A DNA stretch of 64,000 nucleotides from NCBI RefSeq assembly GCF_022662335.1, contig NZ_JAKNQJ010000002.1, positions 310,001 through 374,000 of the forward strand. The letters run 5' to 3'. Under the pieces are notes generated by a model. It had not been told where the DNA came from. It made no database searches and saw nothing but the letters and a program-made list of their open reading frames with translations. Shown here in pieces: positions 23,584 to 32,250 of this stretch. The DNA comes from Sphingomonas sp. CROZ-RG-20F-R02-07. Lineage in GTDB: Bacteria; Pseudomonadota; Alphaproteobacteria; Sphingomonadales; Sphingomonadaceae. The position numbers and the translations under genes are program-made. The stretch's first letter is position 1; each line of letters starts with the position of its first letter.

Positions 23584-25770
23584 GTGGACGTGGTCGCTGT
23601 CACGAAGATCATGGATGGCGTCCGCGCGCGATCCGATCGCGAGGTCGCGGCGCTGGGCGGTCCGCACGAGCGTATCGACGGGCCGCTCAAGGTCTGCGGC
23701 GTGGCCGATTTTCCGGGCGACACGATCCTGCCGGGCATGGCGCACGCTGCGCTGGCGGTCAGCGCGATCGCGTGCGGGCGGATCACCCAGATCTATCGGG
23801 AGGCCGCCACCGCTATGCCGGGCGTGCTGCTGGTCCTGACCTATGAGGATGTCGGCGAGGCGATAGCCCCGATCAAGCATCTGATGGCGGGCGGATGGGC
23901 GAACAGCAGTTGGCGGCCGCTGTCATCGCCCGCGATCCGCTATGCCGGGCAGATCGTCGCGCTGGTCGTCGCGGAAACGCCCGAGATCGCGGCAGCCGGA
24001 GCGGCGGCGATGCGCTTCGCCTATGCGGGCGAGCCGCCGGTGGCGACACTCGCCGACCCGCGCTGCACGACGCAGCCGCTGGCCGAGGTCGATCCCGAGC
24101 ACATGGACCGCCGCAAGGGCGATCTGGACGCAGCATTGGCGCGCGCCGCGGTGCGGATCGACGCACGCTACACGACGCCGATCCAGCACCACAATCCGAT
24201 CGAGCTGCCGAGCACGACGTGCGTCTGGGAGGGCGACACCCTGACCGTGCTGGAGCCCACGCGCTATATCGGGGCGGCGCAGCATGGTCTGGCGGCGCAA
24301 TTCGGATTGAAGCCCGAGCAGGTGCGCATCGTCTCGCATTTCATCGGCGGGCATTTCGGCTCGAAGCTCGCGCTGTCGCAGCACACCGCGCTCTGCGCGC
24401 TGGCGGCGCGAAGGCTCGGGCGGCCGGTCAGGCTCGAGGTGAGCCGGCGCGACCAGTTCACCGTGGCGAATCACCGCACCGAGACCCGCCACCGCGTTCG
24501 CCTGGGCGCGACACGGGACGGCACGCTGCTCGGCGTCGGCCACGATGCGGCGACAGCATCCTCGCGCTTCGACGATTTCGCGATGGAGGGCACCGACGTC
24601 TCCACCGCGATCTATGCCGCCGAGGCGGTGGCGGGGCACGAGCGGTTGGGCCGGGTCGACCGCAACACGCCGGGGCCGATGCGCGCGCCGCCCGAGGTGC
24701 CGTTCCTCTTCGCGATGGAAAGCGCGATGGACGAACTGGCGCATGCGCTCGCCATGGATCCCATAGAGCTGCGCCGCCGAAACGACACGCTGGCCGATCC
24801 GGTGACGGGCAAGCGCTTCACGACGCGCCCGCTGATGCGGTGCTTCGATGCGGCGGCCCAGGCGTTCGGCTGGTCGAGCCGGATCGCCCAGCCGCGGGCG
24901 ACGCTGCGGGACGGCTGGTGGATCGGCCATGGCTGCGCGGCGGCGGCGCGCCCGGTGAAGATCGGGCCCGCGAGCCTCCGGATCGCGCAGGACGCGACGG
25001 GCGCGGTGCGGATCGAGACCGCGCATCACGAAATCGGCAACGGCCTCTACACGCTGCTGGCGACGATCGCGTCCGAGCGGCTGGGCGTGCCGCTGGGCGC
25101 GGTGACGGTCGCGCTGGGCGATACGCGGCTGCCGCCCGCGGGCATCTCGGGCGGGTCCTCGACCACCACCAGCTTGGCGAACGCGCTCGCCGAGGCGTGC
25201 GCGGCGCTCAAGCGGCAACCCGACGGCGCGCGCGAGGTGGCGTTCGATTATGTGCCGGCAGGCGCGGGCTGCGATGCGCTCGACGAGCTTCGCGCAGGGC
25301 ACATCAAGCTGCTGACATTGCCCAAGGACCAGCTCGCCTGGGCATTCGGCGCGCACATGATCGAGGCGCACGTCCATGCGGCGACCGGCGAAATTCGCAT
25401 CCCGCGCCATGTCGGCGCGTTTGCCGCGGGCCGCGTGCTTAATCCCCTCACGGCGCGCAGTCAGTATCTGGGCGGCATGGCCTGGGGGCTGAGCTCCGCG
25501 CTGCTGGAGAAGACCGAGGTCGATCCGCGGACCGGCGTCTATCTCAACCGCGACCTGGCGGAGTATCTCGTGCCCACCGCGGCCGACATCGCCGAACAGG
25601 TGGTCGTGATGGTGCCCGACGACGATCCGACGGTGAACCGCGAAGGCATCAAGGGGCTCGGCGAGATCGGCATCATCGGCGTCGCCGCCGCGGTGGCCAA
25701 CGCCGTCTTCAACGCGACGGGCGTGCGCGTCCGCGACCTGCCGATCCGGGGCGAGATGCTGCTCGATTGA
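23584..25770 (+). CDS. Xanthine dehydrogenase family protein, molybdopterin-binding (large) subunit, without visible partner subunits
   Basis: 728 residues from GTG 23584; ATG 23611 (MDGVRARSD) is an alternative. The N-terminal part (about residues 20-150) is the Ald_Xan_dh_C hammerhead domain with ERIDGPLKVCGVADFPGD; the rest is the molybdopterin-binding part, with IGGHFGSK near residue 257 and a C-terminal KGLGEIGIIG whose Glu (about 694) matches the catalytic base of the family. It closely follows the PaoC/YagR-like layout. Family enzymes oxidise aldehydes or hydroxylate aromatic rings using Mo-cytosine or Mo-pterin cofactor and need an FeS and usually an FAD subunit; neither gene, nor an XdhC-type chaperone, lies in the window. 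Confidence 0.9.
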   Translation: MDVVAVTKIMDGVRARSDREVAALGGPHERIDGPLKVCGVADFPGDTILPGMAHAALAVSAIACGRITQIYREAATAMPGVLLVLTYEDVGEAIAPIKHLMAGGWANSSWRPLSSPAIRYAGQIVALVVAETPEIAAAGAAAMRFAYAGEPPVATLADPRCTTQPLAEVDPEHMDRRKGDLDAALARAAVRIDARYTTPIQHHNPIELPSTTCVWEGDTLTVLEPTRYIGAAQHGLAAQFGLKPEQVRIVSHFIGGHFGSKLALSQHTALCALAARRLGRPVRLEVSRRDQFTVANHRTETRHRVRLGATRDGTLLGVGHDAATASSRFDDFAMEGTDVSTAIYAAEAVAGHERLGRVDRNTPGPMRAPPEVPFLFAMESAMDELAHALAMDPIELRRRNDTLADPVTGKRFTTRPLMRCFDAAAQAFGWSSRIAQPRATLRDGWWIGHGCAAAARPVKIGPASLRIAQDATGAVRIETAHHEIGNGLYTLLATIASERLGVPLGAVTVALGDTRLPPAGISGGSSTTTSLANALAEACAALKRQPDGAREVAFDYVPAGAGCDALDELRAGHIKLLTLPKDQLAWAFGAHMIEAHVHAATGEIRIPRHVGAFAAGRVLNPLTARSQYLGGMAWGLSSALLEKTEVDPRTGVYLNRDLAEYLVPTAADIAEQVVVMVPDDDPTVNREGIKGLGEIGIIGVAAAVANAVFNATGVRVRDLPIRGEMLLD

Positions 25771-25864
25771 GTCGCGTCGGCTGGACCGCGCGATTGTTGA
25801 ACGGGCCATGCTTTGGGCGCCGCGAACGGTCTGTGCCGAGCGTCGATGACGCACGGCACCATCG

Positions 25865-26734
25865 TCAGGCCTGGGCAGAGGCTGCCGCGACCTCCCGTTC
25901 GGCCTGGACGAACCCATAGGCGGGAACGATCTCGCCGGTGCGATCGACAAGCGCCGGCCAATGGGCGATGACATGCTCGCCGGCATCGTCGCGGGGCGCC
26001 TGCAACCCCGCCGTGAGCGTGACATGCGCTGCGGCGAAATGGCCGGCGCCGGCGCACAGGATCGCGCGGGTGGGCGCGTCGTCCTCGACCAGCGCCAGCA
26101 ACGCCGGACTGACGAGTGCCGGATCGAGCAGCGCGAGGCTTTCGGGTGGAAGGACGCCCTCCGTCATTCCGGTCGCCGCGGTGGGCGCAAGGCAGTTGAC
26201 GCGGATGCCGTATTTTTCGCCTTCGATCGCCAGCGTCTGCATCAGGCCCACCAGCGCCATCTTCGCCGCAGCGTAGTTCGCCTGACCGAAATTGCCGTAC
26301 AGGCCGGACGAGGAGGTGGTCATCACGATGCGCCCGAAGCGCGCCTCGCGCATCGGCTCCCACACCGCCTTGCAGCAGACCGCCGCGCCCATCAGGTGGA
26401 CGTCGATCACGGCGCGAAAGTCGGCGATGCTCATCTTGGCAAAGCTTTTGTCGCGCAGGATGCCGGCATTGTTGACGAGGACATCGACGCGTCCCCAGCG
26501 GGCGAGCGTCGCCGCCACCATCTCTGACACCGCGGCCTCGTCGGTCACCGATCCTGCCGCCCCGATCGCCTCGCCGCCTGCCGTGACGATGGCATCGACG
26601 ACCTTGGCCGCGGCATCATCCGACAGATCGTTGACGACCAGCCGCGCGCCCTTGCTCGCCAGATACATCGCATGGGCGCGCCCCAGTCCGCCTCCCGCTC
26701 CGGTCACGATCGCGACACGACCCCGTATCGACAT
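25865..26734 (-). CDS. SDR family NAD(P)-dependent oxidoreductase
   Basis: 289 residues with TGAGGGLG (11-18), NNAG (88-91), Ser at 141-143 and Tyr154-x3-Lys158 (NYAAAK): a complete classical short-chain dehydrogenase. Overall it resembles the dehydrogenase part of peroxisomal multifunctional enzyme type 2 (GRAHAMYLASKGARLVVNDL), which oxidises 3-hydroxyacyl-CoA esters; the C-terminal extension VTLTAGLQAPRDDAGEHVIAHWPALVDR supports that subgroup. It may act on the CoA thioester made by the nearby ligase. A 16-bp palindrome lies 44-59 nt before its start. Confidence 0.9.
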   Translation of the reverse strand: MSIRGRVAIVTGAGGGLGRAHAMYLASKGARLVVNDLSDDAAAKVVDAIVTAGGEAIGAAGSVTDEAAVSEMVAATLARWGRVDVLVNNAGILRDKSFAKMSIADFRAVIDVHLMGAAVCCKAVWEPMREARFGRIVMTTSSSGLYGNFGQANYAAAKMALVGLMQTLAIEGEKYGIRVNCLAPTAATGMTEGVLPPESLALLDPALVSPALLALVEDDAPTRAILCAGAGHFAAAHVTLTAGLQAPRDDAGEHVIAHWPALVDRTGEIVPAYGFVQAEREVAAASAQA

Positions 26735-26777
26735 CCCCGTCTCCTCGAATTTGCCGCCGTTTAGCCCTGGCGACGGA

Positions 26778-26793
26778 CACTATCAAGAGAGTG
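26778..26793. promoter_or_regulatory. Candidate TetR operator A (SDR promoter)
   Basis: CACTATCAAGAGAGTG is an imperfect palindrome (12 of 16 positions symmetric). It shares 12 of 16 bases with site C before the TonB receptor and the pattern CACNNNCNNGNGAGNG with site B between tetR and the MFS gene. It is centred about 51 nt before the SDR start, right for an operator. Confidence 0.5.
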
Positions 26794-26805
26794 AATATCA
26801 GGCTA

Positions 26806-27489
26806 TCATTCGGTGGGGCGGCGGCAGATCTCGATGAAGCCTGCGGCCATGAAGCTCGCCATCCGCTGCTTGATGGCGACGAAATCGTCCGAGCGGTTCA
26901 TCCCGTTCGACAGCTTGTCGATGCGCCCGGTTCGCGCGAGCGTCAGCATCAGCGCACCGGTGACGAAGTGATAGCCCCAGAAGATGTCGGCTTCGGCACA
27001 GTCGGGCAACGCGCGTCGCAGCAGGCGGACGAGGCGGAGGACCACCGGATCGAAATGCTGGTCCATCAGGTCGGCGCCCCAATGCGGTGTGTTCGCCACC
27101 TGAGCGCCGAGCTTCGCGTAATTGCGCCAGCCCTCGTCGCCTTCGATGTAGAGATCGAGATCGGTGTCGAGAAACGCCCGCAGCGCACCCTCCACGGTGG
27201 GCGCGTCGCCCGCTTCGCGCTCATAGGCGTCGAGCGCATGCATCCGCCGTTCGCTGGTCACGACCGCGCGGCGCGCGAACACCGCGTCGAACAGCGCTTT
27301 CTTGTCCGTATAATAATAGTTGAGCAGCGTGTGGTGGACGCCGACCTGCTTGGCCACGTCCTTCAACGTCACGCCGTACAGCCCGTGTTCGGCGAACAAC
27401 GCTTCGGCCGCGTCGAGGATCTGCTCCGTCATCGCGGCACGTTGCTCCGCTTTTCGCGATCGGCGGACGGGTTTGGCTGCTTCGGTCAC
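26806..27489 (-). CDS. TetR/AcrR family transcriptional regulator
   Basis: 227 residues from GTG 27489, with GAAGG about 7 nt upstream. The N-terminal DNA-binding domain (about residues 18-65) has ILDAAEALFAEHGLYGVTLKDVAKQVGVHHTLLNYYYTDKKALFDAVF, the TetR helix-turn-helix. The C-terminal ligand-binding part is all helical. It is divergent from the MFS-esterase operon and points toward the SDR gene on its own strand. Three related palindromic sites in the promoters around it make it the likely local repressor; the inducer would be a substrate or CoA intermediate of the cluster. Confidence 0.88.
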   Translation of the reverse strand: MTEAAKPVRRSRKAEQRAAMTEQILDAAEALFAEHGLYGVTLKDVAKQVGVHHTLLNYYYTDKKALFDAVFARRAVVTSERRMHALDAYEREAGDAPTVEGALRAFLDTDLDLYIEGDEGWRNYAKLGAQVANTPHWGADLMDQHFDPVVLRLVRLLRRALPDCAEADIFWGYHFVTGALMLTLARTGRIDKLSNGMNRSDDFVAIKQRMASFMAAGFIEICRRPTE

Positions 27490-27551
27490 GCCCTTCGCCT
27501 TCCAGCTCGCCGGCGGTGCGTCAAGCCGCCGCCGTCGTGCCGCCGAATATT

Positions 27552-27567
27552 CACACACGAGAGAGCG
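27552..27567. promoter_or_regulatory. Candidate TetR operator B (tetR/MFS intergenic)
   Basis: CACACACGAGAGAGCG fits the CACNNNCNNGNGAGNG pattern of sites A and C. It lies midway between the divergent starts, 62 nt from tetR and 67 nt from the MFS start, and ends 4 nt before a TTGACA -35 element, so a bound repressor would cover both promoters. The least symmetric of the three sites. Confidence 0.4.
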
Positions 27568-27571
27568 TCCA

Positions 27572-27599
27572 TTGACAAGTCGGATGCGGCGTTCATGAT
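27572..27599 (+). promoter_or_regulatory. Candidate promoter of the MFS-carboxylesterase operon
   Basis: TTGACA at 27572-27577 is a perfect sigma-70 -35 element; CATGAT at 27594-27599, 16 nt further, is a fair -10. The first codon of the MFS gene is 35 nt downstream. Operator B sits directly upstream. Confidence 0.5.
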
Positions 27600-27634
27600 G
27601 GCGGAAAGCGGCAAAGCATCGCGAGGAGAGGATT

Positions 27635-28945
27635 TTGGTAGCCGACAGGGCCATACGGACGGTCGCGTCCGATCGCGCCGGAAGACCCGTGCGTCGCTGG
27701 CTGGTGCTGGCGATGCTGACCTTCGTTTACGTTCTCAATTTTCTCGATCGGCAGTTGCTCGGCATCCTGGCCAAACCGATCCAGGATTCGCTTCATATCA
27801 CCGATGGGCAGCTCGGGTTGATCGGCGGCTTCTACTTCGCCCTGTTCTACTGTTTCATCGCGGTGCCGGTAGGCTGGTTCGCCGACAAGACCAATCGCGT
27901 CGCGATCGTGTCGCTCGCCTGCGCGATCTGGAGCGGCGCGACCACCGCTTGCGGCCTGGCTGCCAGCTATCCGCAACTCGTCGCGGCGCGGATGGTCGTC
28001 GGCTTCGGCGAGGCGGGGGGCGTGCCGCCCTCCTATGCGATCATCACCGACACCTATCCGCCCGGACGGCGCGCCACCGCGCTGAGCCTTTACAATCTGG
28101 GACCGCCGATCGGCGCCGCGCTCGGCATCGCCTTCGGCGGCTGGATCGCGGCGACCTTCGACTGGCGCCGCGCCTTCGTCGCCATCGGATTGGTCGGCAT
28201 GGTGACGGCGATCGTCGTCCGCCTCGTGGTGCGCGAACCGGTGCGCGGCGGCCTCGACCCATCCTCCGCGCACCCGCAAGGCGGTGGTGTGTTCTGGGGC
28301 ACGGTGCGGATGTTCGTCACCAGCCCGGTGCTGATGCTGGTCGCGCTGGCGAGCGGCGCGACCCAGTTCGTCACTTATGGGCTGGGCAATTTCGCCGTCC
28401 TCTTCCTCATGCGGGAAAAGGGGATGCGGCTCGAACAGGTCGCGATCTGGTATGCGCTGGTCGTCGGGGTCGGCATGGCCGCCGGCATCTTCGCCTCCGG
28501 CCGCATCCTCGACCGGCTGACCCGCCGCTCGCGCGTGGCTTATGCGGCCGTGCCGGCGGTGTCGTTGGCGGGCGCGCTGCCCTTCTATCTCGGTTTCGTC
28601 TGGGCGCCGGGCTGGCCGCTGGCGCTGGTGCTGCTGGCGGCGGCGATGTTGCTCAACTATTTCTACCTCTCCGCCGCGGTCACGCTGGTGCAGGAGGAGG
28701 TGCGGCCCGACCAACGCGTGCTGTCGGGGGCGTTGCTGCTGCTCATCATGAACTTCATCGGGCTGGGGCTCGGCCCGACCTGGGTCGGCTGGGCGAGCGA
28801 CTGGTTCGCCGCGCAGGGCCACGCCCACGCGCTGCAGCTCGCCCTCTACACCCTCGCGCCCTGCTACATCGTGGCCATCCTGCTGTTCGCCTGGCTTGCC
28901 CGCATTCTCCACCGGTCGAATCATTCCCGAAAGGTCGTCGCATGA
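27635..28945 (+). CDS. MFS transporter
   Basis: 436 residues from TTG 27635, preceded by GAGGAGAGG. Twelve membrane helices; motif A-type loop GWFADKTNRVAIVSLACAIWS between helices 2 and 3, and FLDRQLLGILAKPIQ in helix 1, the pattern of the spinster-like/aromatic-acid MFS subfamily common in sphingomonad catabolic clusters. It most likely moves a small organic acid or an ester fragment across the inner membrane. Its stop overlaps the start of the carboxylesterase gene (ATGA). Both genes are under the candidate promoter next to operator B. Confidence 0.92.
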   Translation: MVADRAIRTVASDRAGRPVRRWLVLAMLTFVYVLNFLDRQLLGILAKPIQDSLHITDGQLGLIGGFYFALFYCFIAVPVGWFADKTNRVAIVSLACAIWSGATTACGLAASYPQLVAARMVVGFGEAGGVPPSYAIITDTYPPGRRATALSLYNLGPPIGAALGIAFGGWIAATFDWRRAFVAIGLVGMVTAIVVRLVVREPVRGGLDPSSAHPQGGGVFWGTVRMFVTSPVLMLVALASGATQFVTYGLGNFAVLFLMREKGMRLEQVAIWYALVVGVGMAAGIFASGRILDRLTRRSRVAYAAVPAVSLAGALPFYLGFVWAPGWPLALVLLAAAMLLNYFYLSAAVTLVQEEVRPDQRVLSGALLLLIMNFIGLGLGPTWVGWASDWFAAQGHAHALQLALYTLAPCYIVAILLFAWLARILHRSNHSRKVVA

Positions 28946-30582
28946 CTCCGTTCCGTCGCCTGCTCGCCGCCTCCTGTCTTCTGCTTCCCGCTCCCGTGCT
29001 CGGCCAGAGCGGCGCCCCGGTCGTCACGGCGCCCGCTGGCGCGATGGCCGGCATGACGCAGGGCGATCTCCGCGTGTTCCAGGGGATACCCTACGCACAA
29101 CCGCCGGTGGGGGCGCTGCGCTGGAAGCCGCCGATGCCGATGACGCGCTGGCAGGGCGTGCGACAGACGACCGCCTTCGGTCCCGCCTGCGTCCAGCCGC
29201 AGGGCGGCCCCGCGTCGGTCTATTCGCCGGCGGCGCCGCTGCCGGTCAGCGAGGATTGCCTGACGCTCAACATCTGGGCGCCCGCGCACGCGGAACGCGC
29301 GCCGGTGTTCTTCTGGATCCATGGCGGCGCGCTGGTGACCGGATCGAGCCGCGAGCCGCTCTACGAGGGCCGACGCCTGGCCGAGCGCGGCGCGGTGGTG
29401 GTGTCGATCAACTATCGGCTCGGTGTGCTTGGCTGGATGGCGCATCCCGGGCTGAGCGCGGAGTCCCCGGCGTATATTTCGGGCAACTACGGCCTGATGG
29501 ACCAGATCGCCGCGCTGCAATGGGTGAAGCGCAACATCGCCGCGTTCGGCGGCGATCCGGCCAATGTGACGATCGCCGGCGAATCCGCGGGCGCGCTCAG
29601 CGTCCTATACCTGATGAGTTCGCCCCCCGCGCACGGCCTCTTCGCCAAGGCGGTGTCCGAAAGCGGCTATATGATTGCGATGCCCGCGCTCAAGCGCAGC
29701 CTCTATGGCGCGCCCTCGGGGGAAGCGGCGGGGCAGATGCTCGGCGCTGCGCTGCATGCCCCCGACATCGCCGCGCTGCGCGCCCTCGATGCGCAGGCGC
29801 TGACCGATGCGGCGGCGAAGGGCGGGTTCGGGCCTTGGGGGCTGGTCGACGGCAAGCTGTTGCCCGAACAGATGGTCGACGCGTTCGATGCCGGGCGGCA
29901 GGCCAAGGTGCCGCTGCTGGTCGGCTTCAACCAGGGGGAGATCCGGTCGCTCAAGATGCTGGCGCCCAAGGTGCCCGGAACGCCGGCCGACTATGAACGG
30001 ATGATCCATGAACGCTATGGCGAACTCGCCGATGCGTTCCTGCGGCTGTATCCGTCGGCGACGATGCAGGAGAGCGTGTACGCGACCACGCGCGACGCGC
30101 TTTACGGCTGGACCGCGCAGCGCATGGCGATCAAGCAGACCGCGATCGGCGAGCCCGCCTATCTCTACCTGTTCGATCATGGCTATCCGGCTGCCGACGG
30201 GGCCGGGCTGCACGCCTTCCACGCCAGCGAACTGCCGTTCGTGTTCGGCAATATCGACCGTACGCCGCCGCGCTGGCCCGCGATCCCCGACACGGCCGGG
30301 GAACATGCGCTGGCAGACGCGATGGTCGGCTATTGGACCAGCTTCGCGCGCGACGGCCGGCCGAGCGCGCCCGCTGCGCCGGCGTGGCCGGCTTATGGCA
30401 CCGAGGGCCGCTTCCTCCATGTCACCGACACACCGCGGGCCGAAGCCGGTCTGATGCCGGGCATGTACATGCTGACCGAGCAGATGGTGTGTCGCCGCCG
30501 CGCCGACGGCAAACAGCCATGGAACTGGAATGCGGGGCTTGCCGCCCCCAAGCTGCCGCCGGCGACCCCGCGCTGCCCCTGA
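28942..30582 (+). CDS. Secreted type B carboxylesterase
   Basis: 546 residues from ATG 28942, overlapping the MFS stop. A signal peptide (TPFRRLLAASCLLLPAPVLGQ) sends it to the periplasm. It has the full carboxylesterase/lipase family B layout: FQGIPYAQPPVG near residue 47, SEDCLTLNIW near 103, oxyanion-hole HGGA at 127-130, the nucleophile in IAGESAGALS (Ser215), and the catalytic His in AFHASELPFVFGN near residue 430. It hydrolyses carboxylic esters, probably in the periplasm after uptake by the TonB receptor. It converges on the acyl-CoA ligase gene, whose stop is 11 nt away, with a hairpin over both stops. Confidence 0.93.
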   Translation: MTPFRRLLAASCLLLPAPVLGQSGAPVVTAPAGAMAGMTQGDLRVFQGIPYAQPPVGALRWKPPMPMTRWQGVRQTTAFGPACVQPQGGPASVYSPAAPLPVSEDCLTLNIWAPAHAERAPVFFWIHGGALVTGSSREPLYEGRRLAERGAVVVSINYRLGVLGWMAHPGLSAESPAYISGNYGLMDQIAALQWVKRNIAAFGGDPANVTIAGESAGALSVLYLMSSPPAHGLFAKAVSESGYMIAMPALKRSLYGAPSGEAAGQMLGAALHAPDIAALRALDAQALTDAAAKGGFGPWGLVDGKLLPEQMVDAFDAGRQAKVPLLVGFNQGEIRSLKMLAPKVPGTPADYERMIHERYGELADAFLRLYPSATMQESVYATTRDALYGWTAQRMAIKQTAIGEPAYLYLFDHGYPAADGAGLHAFHASELPFVFGNIDRTPPRWPAIPDTAGEHALADAMVGYWTSFARDGRPSAPAAPAWPAYGTEGRFLHVTDTPRAEAGLMPGMYMLTEQMVCRRRADGKQPWNWNAGLAAPKLPPATPRCP

Positions 30583-30596
30583 TCCGGAAGGATCAG
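30579..30596. terminator. Short hairpin covering both stop codons of convergent genes
   Basis: CTGATCC (30579-30585) pairs with GGATCAG (30590-30596) around a GGAA loop. It includes the TGA of the esterase and the stop of the ligase on the other strand. No T-run follows, so it is at best a weak bidirectional terminator. Confidence 0.35.
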
Positions 30597-32179
30597 CGGC
30601 CGATCACCGCCCCGGTGATCCGGCCGGCGGCATAGTCGGCCCGGAGCCGCGCCTTGTCGATCTTGCCGGTTGCGGCGAGCGGCATGGGCGCGACTTCGGC
30701 GATCTCGGCGGGGATCCACCAATCCGCGACCTCGCCGCGGAGCAGCCCGAGAAGCATGGCCGGGTCCAGCCGCTCCGCCATCTCGACGATCAGCACCGGC
30801 CGCTCGCCCCATTTGGCATCGGCGCGGGCGATCACCGCGACGTGGCGGATCGCCGGATGGCGGCCGATCACCGTCTCGATCTCGGTCGGGTTGATCCACT
30901 CCCCACCCGATTTGATCAGATCCTTGGCACGCCCGTTGATCGTGAGGTTGCCGTCCGCATCGATGGTGGCCAGGTCGCCGGTGTCGAAATAGCCGTCCGC
31001 GTCGAGCAGCGACACGTCGGACTTGTAATAACGGTCGATGACGCTCTGCCCCTTGACCCACAGCCGCCCCTCGACGCCGCGCTGCTCGGCCAGGGTCGCG
31101 CCTTCGGCATCGGTCAGCTTCAGGTCGACGCCGATGATCGGCCGCCCCGAGCCCGTCGATGCGCCGGGCACGTCGCCCGGGGGCGCGATCGTGCCGGTCG
31201 GCGACAATTCGGTCATGCCCCAGCTCGTCTGCACGCTGGCGCCGAGGATGTTCTCCATATGGCGGATCAACGCGTCGGGGCATTTCGAGCCACCGATCAC
31301 GACGCGACGCAGCGAGGGGAGGGCGATCCCATGCGCCTCGACATGATCCGTCAGGCCCAGCCAGACGGTCTGCACGCCCACCGCCACCGTCACGCCCTCG
31401 TCGCGGATCAGCCGGGCGAGGCTGGCCCCGTCGAGAACGCGGCCGGGCAGGACCAGCTTGGTTCCGGCCGCCGGCGCCGCAAACGGCAGGCCCCAGCCAT
31501 TGGCGTGAAACATGGGAACGCCGAGCAGCAGGACGTCGCTGGCGGTCAACGCGATCGAGTCCGCCTGCAACGTGCGCAGCGTGTGCAGATAGTTCGACCG
31601 ATGGGTGTAGACGACGCCCTTGGGTGGCCCCGTCGTTCCCGAGGTGTAGCAGAGGCCCGCGGGCGTCTCTTCGTCGAACCCGCCCCAGGCACGGGACGCG
31701 CCGTGTTCGCGCAGCAGCGCCTCATACGCGATCGCCCCGTCGGGGGCGGGCGCGTCGTCGCGGGAGTCGAGCACGATGACCTGTTCGACCGTGGGGCAAT
31801 GCGGCGCCAGTTCGCGCCACAGGGGCATTAGGTCTGCGGCGACCGCGATCATCCGATCCTCGGCCTCGCGGATCATGCCGACCAGATGCGCCGTCGACAG
31901 GCGCGGGTTGAGGGTGTGGCACACCATCCCCGCGCCCATGACGGCATAATAGAGTTCGAGATGGTGCAGCGTATTCCAGGCAAGCGTCGCCACCCGATCG
32001 CCCGGCCTCAATCCCATATGGCCCAGCGCGCCCGACAGGCGATTGCTCCGCTCATGCATCGCGGCATAGCCGATCCGCCGAACGCCGGTGCCATGGGCGG
32101 CCTCGACGACCTCCCGATCACCGAACCATTTCGCCGCGTGATCGAGGAATTTATCAACGGTCAGAGAATAGGGTTGCAT
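30593..32179 (-). CDS. AMP-dependent acyl-CoA synthetase/ligase
   Basis: 528 residues from ATG 32179. ATP/AMP motif CYTSGTTGPPKGVVYTHR (P-loop at 178-188), the adenylate motif SWGMTELSPTG, YFDTGDLATID and GRAKDLIKSGGEWINPTEIE (hinge), and a C-terminal lysine in ATGKIDKARLR: a complete ANL-superfamily enzyme of the medium/long-chain fatty-acid or aryl-acid ligase type. It activates a carboxylic acid to its CoA thioester. In context the acid would be that released by the esterase. It lies 71 nt downstream of the TonB receptor on the same strand, with a hairpin between them. Confidence 0.92.
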   Translation of the reverse strand: MQPYSLTVDKFLDHAAKWFGDREVVEAAHGTGVRRIGYAAMHERSNRLSGALGHMGLRPGDRVATLAWNTLHHLELYYAVMGAGMVCHTLNPRLSTAHLVGMIREAEDRMIAVAADLMPLWRELAPHCPTVEQVIVLDSRDDAPAPDGAIAYEALLREHGASRAWGGFDEETPAGLCYTSGTTGPPKGVVYTHRSNYLHTLRTLQADSIALTASDVLLLGVPMFHANGWGLPFAAPAAGTKLVLPGRVLDGASLARLIRDEGVTVAVGVQTVWLGLTDHVEAHGIALPSLRRVVIGGSKCPDALIRHMENILGASVQTSWGMTELSPTGTIAPPGDVPGASTGSGRPIIGVDLKLTDAEGATLAEQRGVEGRLWVKGQSVIDRYYKSDVSLLDADGYFDTGDLATIDADGNLTINGRAKDLIKSGGEWINPTEIETVIGRHPAIRHVAVIARADAKWGERPVLIVEMAERLDPAMLLGLLRGEVADWWIPAEIAEVAPMPLAATGKIDKARLRADYAAGRITGAVIGR

Positions 32180-32204
32180 AGATATTGTCGCATGAGATCC
32201 CGTT

Positions 32205-32238
32205 GAAAAGACCGGCCGCAAAAGGATATCGCGGCCGG
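32205..32238 (-). terminator. Intrinsic terminator or attenuator between TonB receptor and acyl-CoA ligase
   Basis: On the minus strand an 8-bp GC stem (CCGGCCGC/GCGGCCGG, + strand 32212-32219 and 32231-32238) with an 11-nt loop is followed by TCTTTTC. It stands 13 nt after the receptor stop. Partial read-through would give less ligase than receptor from one transcript. Confidence 0.55.
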
Positions 32239-32250
32239 AGACCGGGGAGA

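Noticed and set aside
30602..30620. Inverted repeat GATCACCG/CGGTGATC
   Set aside because: It lies inside the coding end of the acyl-CoA ligase and is explained by codon content.
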